This document shows positions 25,334 to 34,506 of a stretch of 64,000 nucleotides of DNA, piece by piece. Below the pieces are notes generated by a model. The model saw only the letters and a list, made by a program, of their open reading frames with translations, was not told the origin of the DNA and did not search any database. Within the stretch, counting starts at the first letter, position 1; each line of letters opens with the position of its first letter. Source of the stretch: Streptomyces meridianus (GTDB lineage Bacteria > Actinomycetota > Actinomycetes > Streptomycetales > Streptomycetaceae); NCBI RefSeq assembly GCF_023703325.1, contig NZ_JAMQGM010000029.1, positions 144,657 through 208,656 on the forward strand, written 5' to 3'. A program made the translations under genes and the position numbers.

Positions 25334-26607
25334 TTCGCGACCGGCTCGAGCAGCTCGCGCCCGCCGAGGTAGGGGCGCAGCATCTCGGGCACCCGCACCG
25401 AGCCGTCCGCCTGCTGGTGGTTCTCCAGCAGGGCGACGATGGTCCGGGGCACGGCGCACAGGGTGCCGTTGAGGGTGGCGAGCGGGCGGATGTGCTTGCC
25501 GTCCCGCATCCGCACCGACAGCCGGCGGGCCTGGAACTCGTTGCAGTTGGAGGCCGAGGTGAGTTCGCGGTACTTGCCCTGGGCCGGGATCCACGCCTCG
25601 CAGTCGAACTTGCGCGAGGCGGACGCGCCCAGGTCGCCCGTCGCCACGTCGATCACGTGGAAGGGCAGTTCCAGGCCGGTGAGCCACTGCTTCTCCCAGT
25701 CGAGCAGGCGTTGGTGCTCCGCCTCGGCGTCCTCCGGCGTGACGTAGGAGAACATCTCGACCTTGTCGAACTGGTGGACGCGGAAGATGCCCCGGGTGTC
25801 CTTGCCGTAGGTGCCGGCCTCGCGCCGGAAGCACGGGGAGAACCCGGCGTAGCGCAGCGGCAGCCGGTCGGCCTCGACGATCTCGTCCATGTGGTAGGCA
25901 GCGAGCGGCACCTCGGAGGTTCCGACGAGGTAGTAGTCGTCCTTCTCGAGGTGGTAGACGTTCTCCGAGGCCTGGCCGAGGAAGCCGGTGCCCTCCATGG
26001 CGCGCGGCTTGACCAGCGCGGGAGTGAGCATGGGGGTGAAGCCCGCGGCGGTGGCCTGCGCGATCGCCGCGTTGACCAGGGCGAGTTCCAGCAGCGCGCC
26101 GACGCCGGTCAGGTAGTAGAAGCGGGAGCCGGACACCTTGGCGCCGCGTTCGACGTCGATCGCGCCGAGCAGCTGGCCGAGCTCCAGGTGGTCCTTGGGC
26201 TCGAAGCCCTCTGCGGCGAAGTCGCGCGGGCTGCCGACGGTCTCCAGGACGGTGAAGTCCTCCTCGCCGCCCACCGGGACGGCGGGGTGCACGAGGTTCC
26301 CGAGCTGCAGCGCGAGCCGCTGGGTCTCCTCGGCGGCCTCGTCCTGGTCGGCATCGGCTGCCTTGACCGCGGCGGAGAGTTCGCCGGCCTTGCGCAGCAG
26401 TTCGGCCTTCTCGTCGCCGGAAGCCTTGGGGATCAGCTTGCCGAGCGTCTTCTGCTCGGCGCGGAGCTCGTCGAAGCGGGAACCGGACGACCTGCGCCGC
26501 TCGTCGGCGGAGAGCAGGGCGTCGACGAGGCCGACGTCCTCTCCACGGGCGCGCTGGGAGGCGCGGACACGGTCGGGGTCCTCACGGAGCAGGCGAAGGT
26601 CAATCAC
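25330..26607 (-). CDS. serS: Serine--tRNA ligase
   Basis: A 425-residue class II aminoacyl-tRNA synthetase that charges serine on tRNA-Ser. It begins MIDLRLLREDPDRVRASQRA and continues with the long N-terminal coiled-coil arm (about residues 30-100) that grips the long variable arm of tRNA-Ser. Motif 2 is FSPCFRREAGTYGKDTRG, and motif 3 lies near NGTLCAVPRTIVALLENHQ. The length is normal. It starts at GTG 26607. The upstream gap carries a cluster of DnaA boxes. Confidence 0.97.
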   Translation of the reverse strand: MIDLRLLREDPDRVRASQRARGEDVGLVDALLSADERRRSSGSRFDELRAEQKTLGKLIPKASGDEKAELLRKAGELSAAVKAADADQDEAAEETQRLALQLGNLVHPAVPVGGEEDFTVLETVGSPRDFAAEGFEPKDHLELGQLLGAIDVERGAKVSGSRFYYLTGVGALLELALVNAAIAQATAAGFTPMLTPALVKPRAMEGTGFLGQASENVYHLEKDDYYLVGTSEVPLAAYHMDEIVEADRLPLRYAGFSPCFRREAGTYGKDTRGIFRVHQFDKVEMFSYVTPEDAEAEHQRLLDWEKQWLTGLELPFHVIDVATGDLGASASRKFDCEAWIPAQGKYRELTSASNCNEFQARRLSVRMRDGKHIRPLATLNGTLCAVPRTIVALLENHQQADGSVRVPEMLRPYLGGRELLEPVAK

Positions 26608-26806
26608 CCCACCAGGTTACCGGGAGGAGGAGGTGCGGCGCGGACCCGTTATTGCGCTTGGTCAATTTGACTGTTTTGCGGTAATTCGTGGAGGTGGAGT
26701 CTCATGTCCCGCCGCTCCGGCGTTTTCAGCGGAAGGGGGTCCGATGTCCGGACGGGTGGACGGGAATCCCCGACTCCCTTGTGCAGGAACCCAGTTGAGC
26801 GGCTCG

Positions 26807-27125
26807 TTGTCCACAGACCTCTGAAGTCGGCGACTGGTTTTCCACAGGCTGTGCGCAAGATCTGTGGAAGTCGGAAGAGATCGTTCCGCCGGCTTTTCGC
26901 TGGGCCATGAATTCCCTCGCGAAACCCCTCCCACACACTCTTTCGGGTGGGAATGTGGCGTCCCAAAGGGGTGATCGATGGCATTGCGATGACGAAGAGC
27001 CATCAGGGAGCTTAAGCGTCATCTGTGAGACATGAGGCCGTTTGTCAAGTTTGTCGCTTTTGCGTGTCGACTTGTCCCCAGTCGTGAGGCACGCTCTGTG
27101 GATAACTTTCCTCCCCTGTGGACAA
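26807..27125. other. DnaA-box cluster between pheA and serS
   Basis: In the 605-base gap 26608-27212 the following DnaA-box-like 9-mers occur: TTGTCCACA at 26807-26815; TTTTCCACA at 26838-26846; TGTGGAAGT at 26863-26871 (weak); TGTGGATAA at 27097-27105; TGTGGACAA at 27117-27125; and TTGTCCCCA at 27072-27080 (one mismatch). Two or three are consensus. The gap is also more AT-rich than its surroundings. In S. coelicolor a high-affinity DnaA cluster called D78 restrains replication initiation; as I recall, cosmid D78 carries serS and pheA, so this is probably the same element. No gene is seen in the gap; promoters for serS must lie near its left end. Confidence 0.75.
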
Positions 27126-27212
27126 CGTAGATCCGGGCAGGTCGCAGCCCTGCACAGCGGGCGTCCTCGGCTGCTCTCGGCGGCCCGCACCGGCGTCCGC
27201 CGCGGCGGGGGA

Positions 27213-28148
27213 TCAGCCCCGCCCGTCCAGGCAGCGCGCAAGCCAGTCCGCCGCGGCCGTGAACTCCTGGTCCGACGTCCCGGGACGCAGCGCCGGCATC
27301 TCCTGCTCCTCCACTCCGGCCCGGGGGTAGGAGCCGAGGAACCGCACCTTCGGGCAGATCCGCTTCAGCCCCATCAGCGCCTCGCTGACCCGCAGATCGG
27401 TGATGTGCCCCTCGCAGTCCACGGAGAAGCAGTACCGGCCGATGCCCTCGCCCGTCGGCCGCGATTCGATGCGCATCAGGTTGACGCCCCGCGCCGAGTA
27501 CTCCTGCAGCAGCTCCAGCAGAGCCCCCGGGTGGTCGTCCCCCAGCCAGATCACGACGGACGTCCGGTCCGCCCCCGTCCGGGCCGCCGGCCGGGCGGGC
27601 CTGCCCACCAGGACGAAACGGGTCTCCGCGTTCTGCGCGTCGTGGATGTCGGTGACCAGGGGCTCCAGCCCGTACCGAACCGCCGCGAACTCGCCCGCGA
27701 ACGCCGCGTCGTACCGGCCCTCCTGCACCAGCCGGGCCCCGTCCGCGTTCGAGGCCGCCGACTCCCACTGGGCATCGGGCAGGTTCCGGGCCAGCCACTT
27801 GCGTACCTGGGGCTGGGCGACCGGGTGCCCCGTCACCGTCTTGACGTCCGCCAGCTGAACGCCCGGCCGGGCCAGGAGGGCGAAGGCGATCGGCAGCAGG
27901 ACCTCGCGGTAGATCATCAGCGGCGTACCGGTGGCGAGCTCGTCGAGCGTGGCAGTGACGCCGCCCTCGACGGAATTCTCGATCGGCACGAGCGCACCGC
28001 CGGCCTCCCCCGAGCGCACGGCGTCCAGCGCCGCGGGCACCGACAGCATCGGCACCAGTTCCCGGGTGGCCGCCTCCGGCAGGGTCCGCAGTGCTGCCTC
28101 GGTGAACGTGCCCTCGGGCCCGAGATACGTGTAACGGCTGGCCGACAT
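27213..28148 (-). CDS. pheA: Prephenate dehydratase
   Basis: A 311-residue stand-alone prephenate dehydratase, which turns prephenate into phenylpyruvate in phenylalanine synthesis. The catalytic domain begins TYLGPEGTFTEAAL and contains VPIENSVEGGV and ETRFVLVG. The C-terminal ACT domain has the phenylalanine-sensing motif RIESRPTGEG, so feedback inhibition is likely. ATG at 28148 follows AAGGAG and puts the start at the usual place; in-frame codons up to 28217 are poor alternatives. The C-terminus is about 25 residues longer than in E. coli-type domains. Confidence 0.95.
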   Translation of the reverse strand: MSASRYTYLGPEGTFTEAALRTLPEAATRELVPMLSVPAALDAVRSGEAGGALVPIENSVEGGVTATLDELATGTPLMIYREVLLPIAFALLARPGVQLADVKTVTGHPVAQPQVRKWLARNLPDAQWESAASNADGARLVQEGRYDAAFAGEFAAVRYGLEPLVTDIHDAQNAETRFVLVGRPARPAARTGADRTSVVIWLGDDHPGALLELLQEYSARGVNLMRIESRPTGEGIGRYCFSVDCEGHITDLRVSEALMGLKRICPKVRFLGSYPRAGVEEQEMPALRPGTSDQEFTAAADWLARCLDGRG

Positions 28149-28340
28149 GGTGCGTGGCTCCTTCTCGCGACGGCACGGCGGGGCTTCGGCCCGTGGCCGG
28201 GCTCCGTCTCCCGTCACCCTACCGACGGAGGGTGGACAGTTCCCCGGCGTCCGGCCGGCGGACGCCCCACCCTGCCGGTGCTTCGATTGTCCGTCTGCGC
28301 CGTCCGTACGTTTGCACGGGTCCGCAGTGCGCGGCCCCGG

Positions 28341-29567
28341 TCAGCTCTCCAACAGGCGCTGACCCACGTACTCGCCCGGCGCCGCGCCCCCCGGCACCGC
28401 GAACAGCGCGCTCGCCTCGTGCCGGATGAACCGGGACAGCGCGTCGCCGCGGTCCAGCTTGCGCTGGACCGGCACGAACCCGGTGAGCGGATCGGACTGC
28501 CAGCAGACGAACAGCAGGCCGGCATCCGGAGCGCCGTCCTCGCGCAGCCCGTCGTGGAACGAGAACGGACGGCGCAGCATCGCCGCGCCGCCGTTGGTCT
28601 CGGGCGCGGAGACCCGGGCGTGCGCGTTCGCCGGAACGAGGAGACGCCCCGCGGCGTCCCTGCGGTCGAGGTCCACCGGCGTCGTCTCGTGTCCGCCGGA
28701 CAGCGGAGCACCGTCCTGCTTCCGCCGCCCGATGACCTTCTCCTGCTCGGGCGCGGGCAGTTCGTCCCAGTCGTCCAACAGCATCCGGATGCGCCGCACC
28801 ACCGCGTACGAGCCGTGCGCCATCCACGCCGGATCGCCGCCCGGGGGGACGAAGATCCGCCGGTCGAAGTCCTTCTCGCCCGGCTTCGGATTGTTGGTGC
28901 CGTCCACCTGGCCCATCAGGTTGCGGGTCGTCATCGGCCGGGCCGTGGCCCCCGGCGTGCGGTTGAAGCCGTTCATCTGCCAGCGCACCCGGGCCGAGTC
29001 CCCGGTCTGCTTCTGCAGTGCGCGCAGCGCGTCGAAGGCGACCAGGGGGTCGTCCGCGCCGATCTGCAGCCAGAGGTCGCCGTTGCTGCGGCCGGCGTCG
29101 AGGGCGTCGGAGGAGAAGTCGGGCAGCGGATCCAGGGCCGTGGGCCGCCGGTCCGCCAGGCCGGTCCGGTCGAAGAACGTACGGCCGAAGCCGAACGTCA
29201 CGGTCAGCGACGCGGGACCGGCGTCGCGCGCGGCGTCCGTCGTCCCGTCCGCGGAGCGGCCCGCCGCGAGCCGCTCGGCCGTCCGGGACCAGCGGCGCAG
29301 CAGCGCCGCCGCCCCCGTGCGGCCGGTGCCGGGCGCAAGATCGAAGGCGACGAGATGGCCGCGCGCCTGCATCGGGGTGGTGATCCCCGCCTGGTGCCGG
29401 CCGTGGAAGGCCACCGCGGTGGAGCCGACGGTGGCCAGCGCCGTGACGTCGTCCTGGGCGACCGCGGCGCCCATGAAACCGCCGCCGGCCCCGGCCGCGA
29501 GACCCGCGGCTCCCGCCGCGCCCGCGGTACCGAGCAGTCGTCGTCTGGAGAGATGCTGTTCCGTCAT
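28341..29567 (-). CDS. dtpA: Tat-exported DyP-type haem peroxidase
   Basis: A 408-residue dye-decolorising peroxidase with a twin-arginine signal peptide (SRRRLLGTAGAAGAAGLAAG, cleaved near residue 38). The distal-site motif GQVDGTNN (GxxDG) and a proximal-haem His in NAHARVSAP are visible. In S. lividans the homologous DtpA is exported with its haem and works with the copper proteins of the same operon in maturing the radical copper oxidase GlxA. The ATG shares one base with the stop of the preceding CopC-CopD gene (TGATG), so this is the last gene of a coupled copper operon. Confidence 0.92.
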   Translation of the reverse strand: MTEQHLSRRRLLGTAGAAGAAGLAAGAGGGFMGAAVAQDDVTALATVGSTAVAFHGRHQAGITTPMQARGHLVAFDLAPGTGRTGAAALLRRWSRTAERLAAGRSADGTTDAARDAGPASLTVTFGFGRTFFDRTGLADRRPTALDPLPDFSSDALDAGRSNGDLWLQIGADDPLVAFDALRALQKQTGDSARVRWQMNGFNRTPGATARPMTTRNLMGQVDGTNNPKPGEKDFDRRIFVPPGGDPAWMAHGSYAVVRRIRMLLDDWDELPAPEQEKVIGRRKQDGAPLSGGHETTPVDLDRRDAAGRLLVPANAHARVSAPETNGGAAMLRRPFSFHDGLREDGAPDAGLLFVCWQSDPLTGFVPVQRKLDRGDALSRFIRHEASALFAVPGGAAPGEYVGQRLLES

Positions 29568-31516
29568 CAGCCGATCTTCACGTTCTCGGTCCTGGTCACC
29601 TGGTCGATGTCGGAGGTCCGCACGGTGACGTCCATCCGCCACGTGCCGGACGTCGGCAGCTGCACGTCCGTCGCGGTCCAGTGCCCGGCCTCGAACCGCG
29701 TCGGGCGGACCCGCAGCGGCCCGATGCCCTTCGACTCCAGTGTGAAGGAGACCCGGATCTCGGCCGCGTCCAGGGGCCGCCCGCCCGGCCCGGTCGTCCG
29801 GATGTGCAGCGTGTTGGCACCCGCGGTCGCAGGTTCGATGTCGATCCCGGCGGTGCCCTTGCCGCCGGGTCCGCCGGTGTCGAAGGCGACGGTCGCCGAG
29901 ACCGGCTGCTCGACCGGAGCCGCTGCCGCTCCGGCGCGCGCCGCCTCCTCGGTGCGCGCCGGCTCCGTGCCCGTGAGCAGTGTGGTCACCGCCAACAGGA
30001 CCGCGGCGACGGCCACTTCGGCGAGCACGGAGCGTCGCAGCCCGGACCGGGCCGGGTCGGCGTCGCGCTCCCGCCGCTCCCGGGCGTGTGCGACGGCCGC
30101 CCGCTGCCGGGCCAGTTGGGCCGCGCGCTCCGGATCGGCGGGGACCGTCACCGGCTCCTCGGCGGGAACCGGGTCCGGAGCCGCATCGCCCCGCTTCGCC
30201 GCCGCGCTGCCGGTGGTGTCGTCCGCCTCGCCGAGCAGCGCCGTCCAGCGACGTGAGCACCAGGCCGCCCCGAGCAGCACCAGGACCGAGCCGATCTTGA
30301 GCATGAGCAGCCGGCCGTAGGCGGTGGTGACGAGGGCGTCCCACGAGCCGACCTGACGCCAGGACTGGTAGGCGCCGGTGAGGACCAGCACCACAACGCT
30401 GCCGAACGCGAGCCGCGAGAACCGCCGCACCGCCGTCCGGTCCACCGCGGGCCCCCGGCGCAGTGCGGCGAGGAGCGTCGCGAGTCCGCCCAGCCAGACC
30501 GCGACGGCCAGCAGATGGACGACGTCGACGGGCATGGCCACCCCCGTCTGCAGACCGGCCGACGCGTGCTCGGCCAGGGCCCAGGTCGACGCCAGACCCA
30601 CCGCGACCACCGAGCCGCCGATGCCGAGCCCGAAGGCCAGGTCCCGGACCTCGCCGTCCGCGGACGGGTCGTCGTCCGCCGTGGCGGTCCGGCGGGCGTA
30701 GGCACCGAACAGCACGGCGACGAACAGCCCGGCGACCGCGAGCAGCAGCAGCCGGGAGGCGAGGGCGGTGCCCGTCCGGGTCTCCAGTACGGCCGGCAGC
30801 GCGCCCGGCTCGAGGACGTCCCGGAGCCGGCCCGAGTCCGTGTACGGGTGGCGCAGCAGGAGCAGCGCGATCGTGCCCGTGGCCAGGGCCGACCACCCGG
30901 CCAGGACCACGCGCTGCACGGCGCGTACCGACGCCGCGCGCGGCCGGCACGCCAGGACGAACACGCTGCCGCCGACGAGCAGGACGAATCCGCCGTACGA
31001 GAGGTACCGGGCGATCCCGTAGAGCATGCCGACGGGCCCGCCCCCGGCCTCCTGCCCGGGCACCTGCGCCGAGGTCTTCGACGGCGCGCCGACGGAGAAG
31101 GTGAACGCGCCTCCGACGGGGTGGCCGTCGGCCGAGACCGCCTTCCAGACCACCGTGAAGGTGCCGTCGGGGAGCCCGGGGTGCAGGGGTGCAGCGACGC
31201 GGACCGTGCTGCCCCGGCCCAGGTCACGCACCTTTCCGGTGTCCACGCGCTTGCCCTGCGGGTCCAGGACGCGGACGGCGCCGTCCGACATCGCGACCTT
31301 TTCGGAGAAGGTCAGCGTGACCTGCTCCGGCGCGCTGCCGAGCACCGCCCCCTGCCGCGGGTCGCTCGCGGTCAGCGCCGCGTGCGCCGAAGCAGGAGCG
31401 GCGCCGGCCAGCAGCGCACCGGTCAGCGCACCGAGCAGCGCGGCGGCGGCGAGCAGGACGCGTGCCGCCCCCGGGGCGGTGAGGCGGCGTTCGGGTGGGG
31501 GCACTGCGCGGGGCAC
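29567..31516 (-). CDS. cutI: Copper-resistance CopC-CopD fusion protein
   Basis: A 649-residue exported membrane protein. After a signal peptide that ends in APASAHAALTASDP comes a CopC domain (about 45-140) whose first residue after cleavage would be the copper-binding His; SADGHPVGGAF carries another likely ligand. A CopD domain follows with about eight membrane segments (150-420), then a cytoplasmic charged loop and, after a further helix, an extracellular beta domain (530-649). The S. lividans homologue CutI belongs to the Sco-ECuC-DtpA operon. It starts at GTG 31516, 12 bases after ecuC. Confidence 0.9.
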   Translation of the reverse strand: MPRAVPPPERRLTAPGAARVLLAAAALLGALTGALLAGAAPASAHAALTASDPRQGAVLGSAPEQVTLTFSEKVAMSDGAVRVLDPQGKRVDTGKVRDLGRGSTVRVAAPLHPGLPDGTFTVVWKAVSADGHPVGGAFTFSVGAPSKTSAQVPGQEAGGGPVGMLYGIARYLSYGGFVLLVGGSVFVLACRPRAASVRAVQRVVLAGWSALATGTIALLLLRHPYTDSGRLRDVLEPGALPAVLETRTGTALASRLLLLAVAGLFVAVLFGAYARRTATADDDPSADGEVRDLAFGLGIGGSVVAVGLASTWALAEHASAGLQTGVAMPVDVVHLLAVAVWLGGLATLLAALRRGPAVDRTAVRRFSRLAFGSVVVLVLTGAYQSWRQVGSWDALVTTAYGRLLMLKIGSVLVLLGAAWCSRRWTALLGEADDTTGSAAAKRGDAAPDPVPAEEPVTVPADPERAAQLARQRAAVAHARERRERDADPARSGLRRSVLAEVAVAAVLLAVTTLLTGTEPARTEEAARAGAAAAPVEQPVSATVAFDTGGPGGKGTAGIDIEPATAGANTLHIRTTGPGGRPLDAAEIRVSFTLESKGIGPLRVRPTRFEAGHWTATDVQLPTSGTWRMDVTVRTSDIDQVTRTENVKIG

Positions 31517-31528
31517 GACGTCAGTCCC

Positions 31529-31966
31529 TCATTTCCGCGGCTGGTAGTTGGTGGCCTCGACGGGCACCTTCAGCTTCACCGGACCGCTCCTGGCGAAGTG
31601 AAGCACCAGCGTCACGGTCTCACCCCGCACGGGCCGGTGGTCGAGGTCCATCAGCATGAGGTGGTTGCCGCCCCGTTCGAGCCGGAGTTCGCCGCCGGCG
31701 GGGACCGGCAGGGAGCCGACGGGCTTCATGGTGGCGCCGGCCGCCCGGTGCATGCGGACGTCGTCGGAGATGTCGCTGGTGACCGAGGTGAGCCGGTCCG
31801 CGGCGTCACCGGTGTTGCGCACGGTCACATAACCACTGGCCATGTCGGCCATCGGCGGCTGCGGTACGTAGGCGCCGCGCGGCTCCAGATCCGGGCCGTC
31901 CGACGCGCACCCGGCCAGGGTGGCGCAGCCGATCAGTACGAGTCCGGCGAGGGCGCGGCGGTTCAC
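31529..31966 (-). CDS. ecuC: PCuAC-type extracellular copper chaperone lipoprotein
   Basis: A 145-residue lipoprotein: the signal peptide has the lipobox LAGCAS. The domain is of the PCuAC/DUF461 type with copper-binding Met/His ligands in VRMHRAAGATM and GGNHLMLMDL. In S. lividans ECuC passes Cu(I) to Sco for cytochrome oxidase maturation. GTG at 31966 overlaps the sco stop by four bases (GTGA). Confidence 0.9.
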   Translation of the reverse strand: MNRRALAGLVLIGCATLAGCASDGPDLEPRGAYVPQPPMADMASGYVTVRNTGDAADRLTSVTSDISDDVRMHRAAGATMKPVGSLPVPAGGELRLERGGNHLMLMDLDHRPVRGETVTLVLHFARSGPVKLKVPVEATNYQPRK

Positions 31967-32613
31967 GGCGTGGCCCCCTTGACGATCTTCGGGAGGTCCT
32001 CGGCGTAGTCGCCCGCGGTGGCGTCCTCGCCGTACAGCACGTGTGCCTTGTCGTCCTTCGGGGAGAACGCGAGGACCTGGGCGCCGTGGGTGGAAACGAT
32101 CTCCCCGCCCTTGCCCTTCTCGGGCGGCGAGATGCCGATGCCGACGCTGCGCGCGGCGGCCTGGATGTCCTTGAAGTCACCGGTGAGCCCGACGAAGGAC
32201 GGGTCGCCGGCGCCGCGCAGCCACGAGCCGAGACGCTTCGGGGTGTCCCGTTCGGGGTCGGAGGTGACGAACACGACCTGGAGCTTCTCGCGCTCCGCGG
32301 GGCTGAGCTTCTTGCGCGCGATGGCGATGTTGCTGACCGTCAGCGGACAGACGTCCGGGCAGTTGGTGTAGCCGAAGTAGAGGAGGGTCGGGCGGCCTTT
32401 GGTGCGCTCGGCGAAGTCGTACTTCTTGCCGTGCGTGTCGGTCAGGACCAGTTCGGGCTTCTCGAAGGGCCGGTCGAGGACGGTGGCGGCCTTCTCGCTG
32501 CCCGCGGTGCCGGAGACGACGGGCTGCTTGCCGTCGTCCCCGCCACCGCAGGCGGAGAGGGCCAGCGCCGCCGCCGCGACGAGCGCGGCGGCGGACAGGC
32601 GGTTGGTGCGCAT
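31963..32613 (-). CDS. sco: Sco-family copper chaperone/thiol protein
   Basis: A 216-residue lipoprotein (lipobox LSACGG) with the Sco thioredoxin-like fold. The copper/redox motif is TNCPDVCP (CxxxC), and the third ligand His lies in STHGAQVLAF. It delivers copper to the CuA site of cytochrome oxidase and, in Streptomyces, is needed for copper-dependent development. ATG at 32613 is the first codon before the signal peptide. It is the first gene of the sco-ecuC-cutI-dtpA group and lies 37 bases after ycnI. Confidence 0.93.
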   Translation of the reverse strand: MRTNRLSAAALVAAAALALSACGGGDDGKQPVVSGTAGSEKAATVLDRPFEKPELVLTDTHGKKYDFAERTKGRPTLLYFGYTNCPDVCPLTVSNIAIARKKLSPAEREKLQVVFVTSDPERDTPKRLGSWLRGAGDPSFVGLTGDFKDIQAAARSVGIGISPPEKGKGGEIVSTHGAQVLAFSPKDDKAHVLYGEDATAGDYAEDLPKIVKGATP

Positions 32614-32650
32614 GGGAAGGGGATTCCTCGGGTCGGGGTACGGAGCGGGG

Positions 32651-33400
32651 TCAGGCCGAGCGGCGGCGGGACAGCAGGGCCACGACGAGTCCGGCGACAC
32701 CGGCGGCGAGACCGAGCCCGCCGAGGACGCGGGCGGTGGTGTCACCGGTGCCGGACTCGGCCGCGAGCTCGGAGTGGCCGGCGTCGGAGTTCTGCGCATC
32801 GGCCTTGCCGGCGTCCTCCGCCCCGCCGTGGCTGTGCCCGCCCGCGCCCTCGGCGGGCTCGCTCAGACGGAGTACCGGGGCCGGGTTCTCCGGCTCGGAG
32901 CCGTCTTTCGCGGGCTCCTCGATCCAGCGCACGACCTCCTTGTTGTCGTACGTCTGGAGGGCCTTGAACACGAGCCGGTCGGCGTCCTCGGGCAGTTGCC
33001 CCACGGAGAGCGGGAACTCCTGGAAGGTGCCCGGCTCGACCTTGCCGCCTGTCCAGGTCACCTTCGTGACGGCTTCGTCGATCTTCTCGCCGTGCATCTC
33101 GAGGGGCTTGTCCAGCTTGGACCTGGTGACGTCGACGTCCCAGCCCGGCACCGGCTTCGGCATGACGGACGCCAGCGGGTGGTCGGCCGGCATGGTCACC
33201 TCGAGCTTCACGGTGGAGGCGTTGTCGCGCTCGTTGGGGACCTTGAAGGCGATGGTGCTGTAGCCGCCCTTCTCGGCTTCGCCCGGCTGCACGCTGACGT
33301 GCGCGAGGGCGGGGGCCGCGGTGAGCAGGAGGGCGGCCGCGGCGGTGGCGCCGACGACGGCGGCACGGCGGCGGGGGAAACGATGACGCAATGCAGTCAT
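32651..33400 (-). CDS. YcnI-family copper-binding membrane protein
   Basis: A 249-residue DUF1775/YcnI protein. The signal peptide ends in APALA and leaves His as the first mature residue (AHVSVQPGEAEKGG), as in the monohistidine-brace copper site of YcnI. The globular domain (about 33-180) has conserved WDVDVTR and VTWTGG. A His/Asp/Gly-rich linker follows, then a single C-terminal helix with a positive end (VVALLSRRRSA), so the domain faces outward. It probably belongs to the same copper operon as sco. Confidence 0.9.
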   Translation of the reverse strand: MTALRHRFPRRRAAVVGATAAAALLLTAAPALAHVSVQPGEAEKGGYSTIAFKVPNERDNASTVKLEVTMPADHPLASVMPKPVPGWDVDVTRSKLDKPLEMHGEKIDEAVTKVTWTGGKVEPGTFQEFPLSVGQLPEDADRLVFKALQTYDNKEVVRWIEEPAKDGSEPENPAPVLRLSEPAEGAGGHSHGGAEDAGKADAQNSDAGHSELAAESGTGDTTARVLGGLGLAAGVAGLVVALLSRRRSA

Positions 33401-33501
33401 GACGGAAATGCTCCAAGTCGGATGGATGAACCGGGGTGCGATGGCGCGTACGGGACCGCGCGACGGCTCCCCGCCCGTGCATCCGATGGGAGAGCGCCGC
33501 G

Positions 33502-34284
33502 TCAGGCCGCCAGGGCGAAGCGCGGCGGGCCGCGTCGCGCGACACTGTGGTCCAGCTCCGTGGAGCCCGGACCGGTCCGGTTCCGGGAGCGCACGAGGGG
33601 GGCCCGGGGGAGCGTCGCCGGCGTGCCCGGCAGGCCCGCTCGCACCGAGTGCAGCAGCGTGACGGCGGCACGCAGGGAACGTGCGAGCGCCTGTTCGGCC
33701 ACCGAACCGGCCGAGAGCCCGATGAGCCGCACGAGTGCGGCATCGCCCCGGCTCAGCAGCAGACCGAGCACGACCGCGGCGAGCAGGTGGCCGAGGAGCA
33801 TCGGCAGCGACGGCAGCAGGGACGAGGACAGCGCGTCATGGGCTGCGGAACCGTGTCCGCCGGGTCCGCCGTGCGCGGACGGGTCGATACCCGCCGCGTG
33901 CACGATCCGCCGTGCCTCTGCGGCACTCGGCGGGACAGGCCCGTCGTTGCAGGTGATCCGGGCGGCCAGGGCGACCGTGCGGCCGGAGGCGCCGGTCCGC
34001 GGCGGTGCGGCGCAGTAGTGCTGGGCAAGGCCGAAGAGCAGGTGCAGGGCCGCCTGTCCGAGCGCGAGTCCGGCGGCGACGCCGGGCACCGAACGCCCCC
34101 GGCCCGCCAACGGTCCCGCCGCGGCGAGGACCACGGCGAACCCGGCGGCCAGGGTCCACATCGGCAGCGGTCGACCCGAACCCACGGCGTGCCCGGCCGC
34201 GGACAGCACGACGCAGACCGCGGTGAACATCGCGGCCCTCAGCAGTCGCGGACCGGCGCTGACGCGCGCGACGGGCACATGCAT
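33502..34284 (-). CDS. Hypothetical multi-pass membrane protein of the copper locus
   Basis: A 260-residue protein with about five or six hydrophobic segments (near 15-35, 42-60, 68-88, 155-180 and 190-210). A loop of about 60 residues between helices 3 and 4 holds two cysteines and several histidines (HYCAAP, RITCNDG, HGGPGGHGSAAH). It lies just upstream of ycnI in the same direction and is often kept with it, so a role in copper uptake or tolerance is a fair guess. No family name can be given. Confidence 0.7.
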   Translation of the reverse strand: MHVPVARVSAGPRLLRAAMFTAVCVVLSAAGHAVGSGRPLPMWTLAAGFAVVLAAAGPLAGRGRSVPGVAAGLALGQAALHLLFGLAQHYCAAPPRTGASGRTVALAARITCNDGPVPPSAAEARRIVHAAGIDPSAHGGPGGHGSAAHDALSSSLLPSLPMLLGHLLAAVVLGLLLSRGDAALVRLIGLSAGSVAEQALARSLRAAVTLLHSVRAGLPGTPATLPRAPLVRSRNRTGPGSTELDHSVARRGPPRFALAA

Positions 34285-34506
34285 GGCTGCGCCATCATCC
34301 CATCGGCGCTCCCCCGCGGGTACGGCAGGGAGGGGTTCGCGTGTCCCGTCAGGGGGCGCACGGGGGCACGCGGCGCGTCCTCTTACACCGGCGTACCGAT
34401 GTCCGACATCCGCCGATCGGGCGTAGCCGCACGTTTTCGACGCTTACGGGGAGGGGCGGGTGGCAATACGTAACGGTAGTCGAGGTGCAGCCGGGAGGCC
34501 GGGAGC

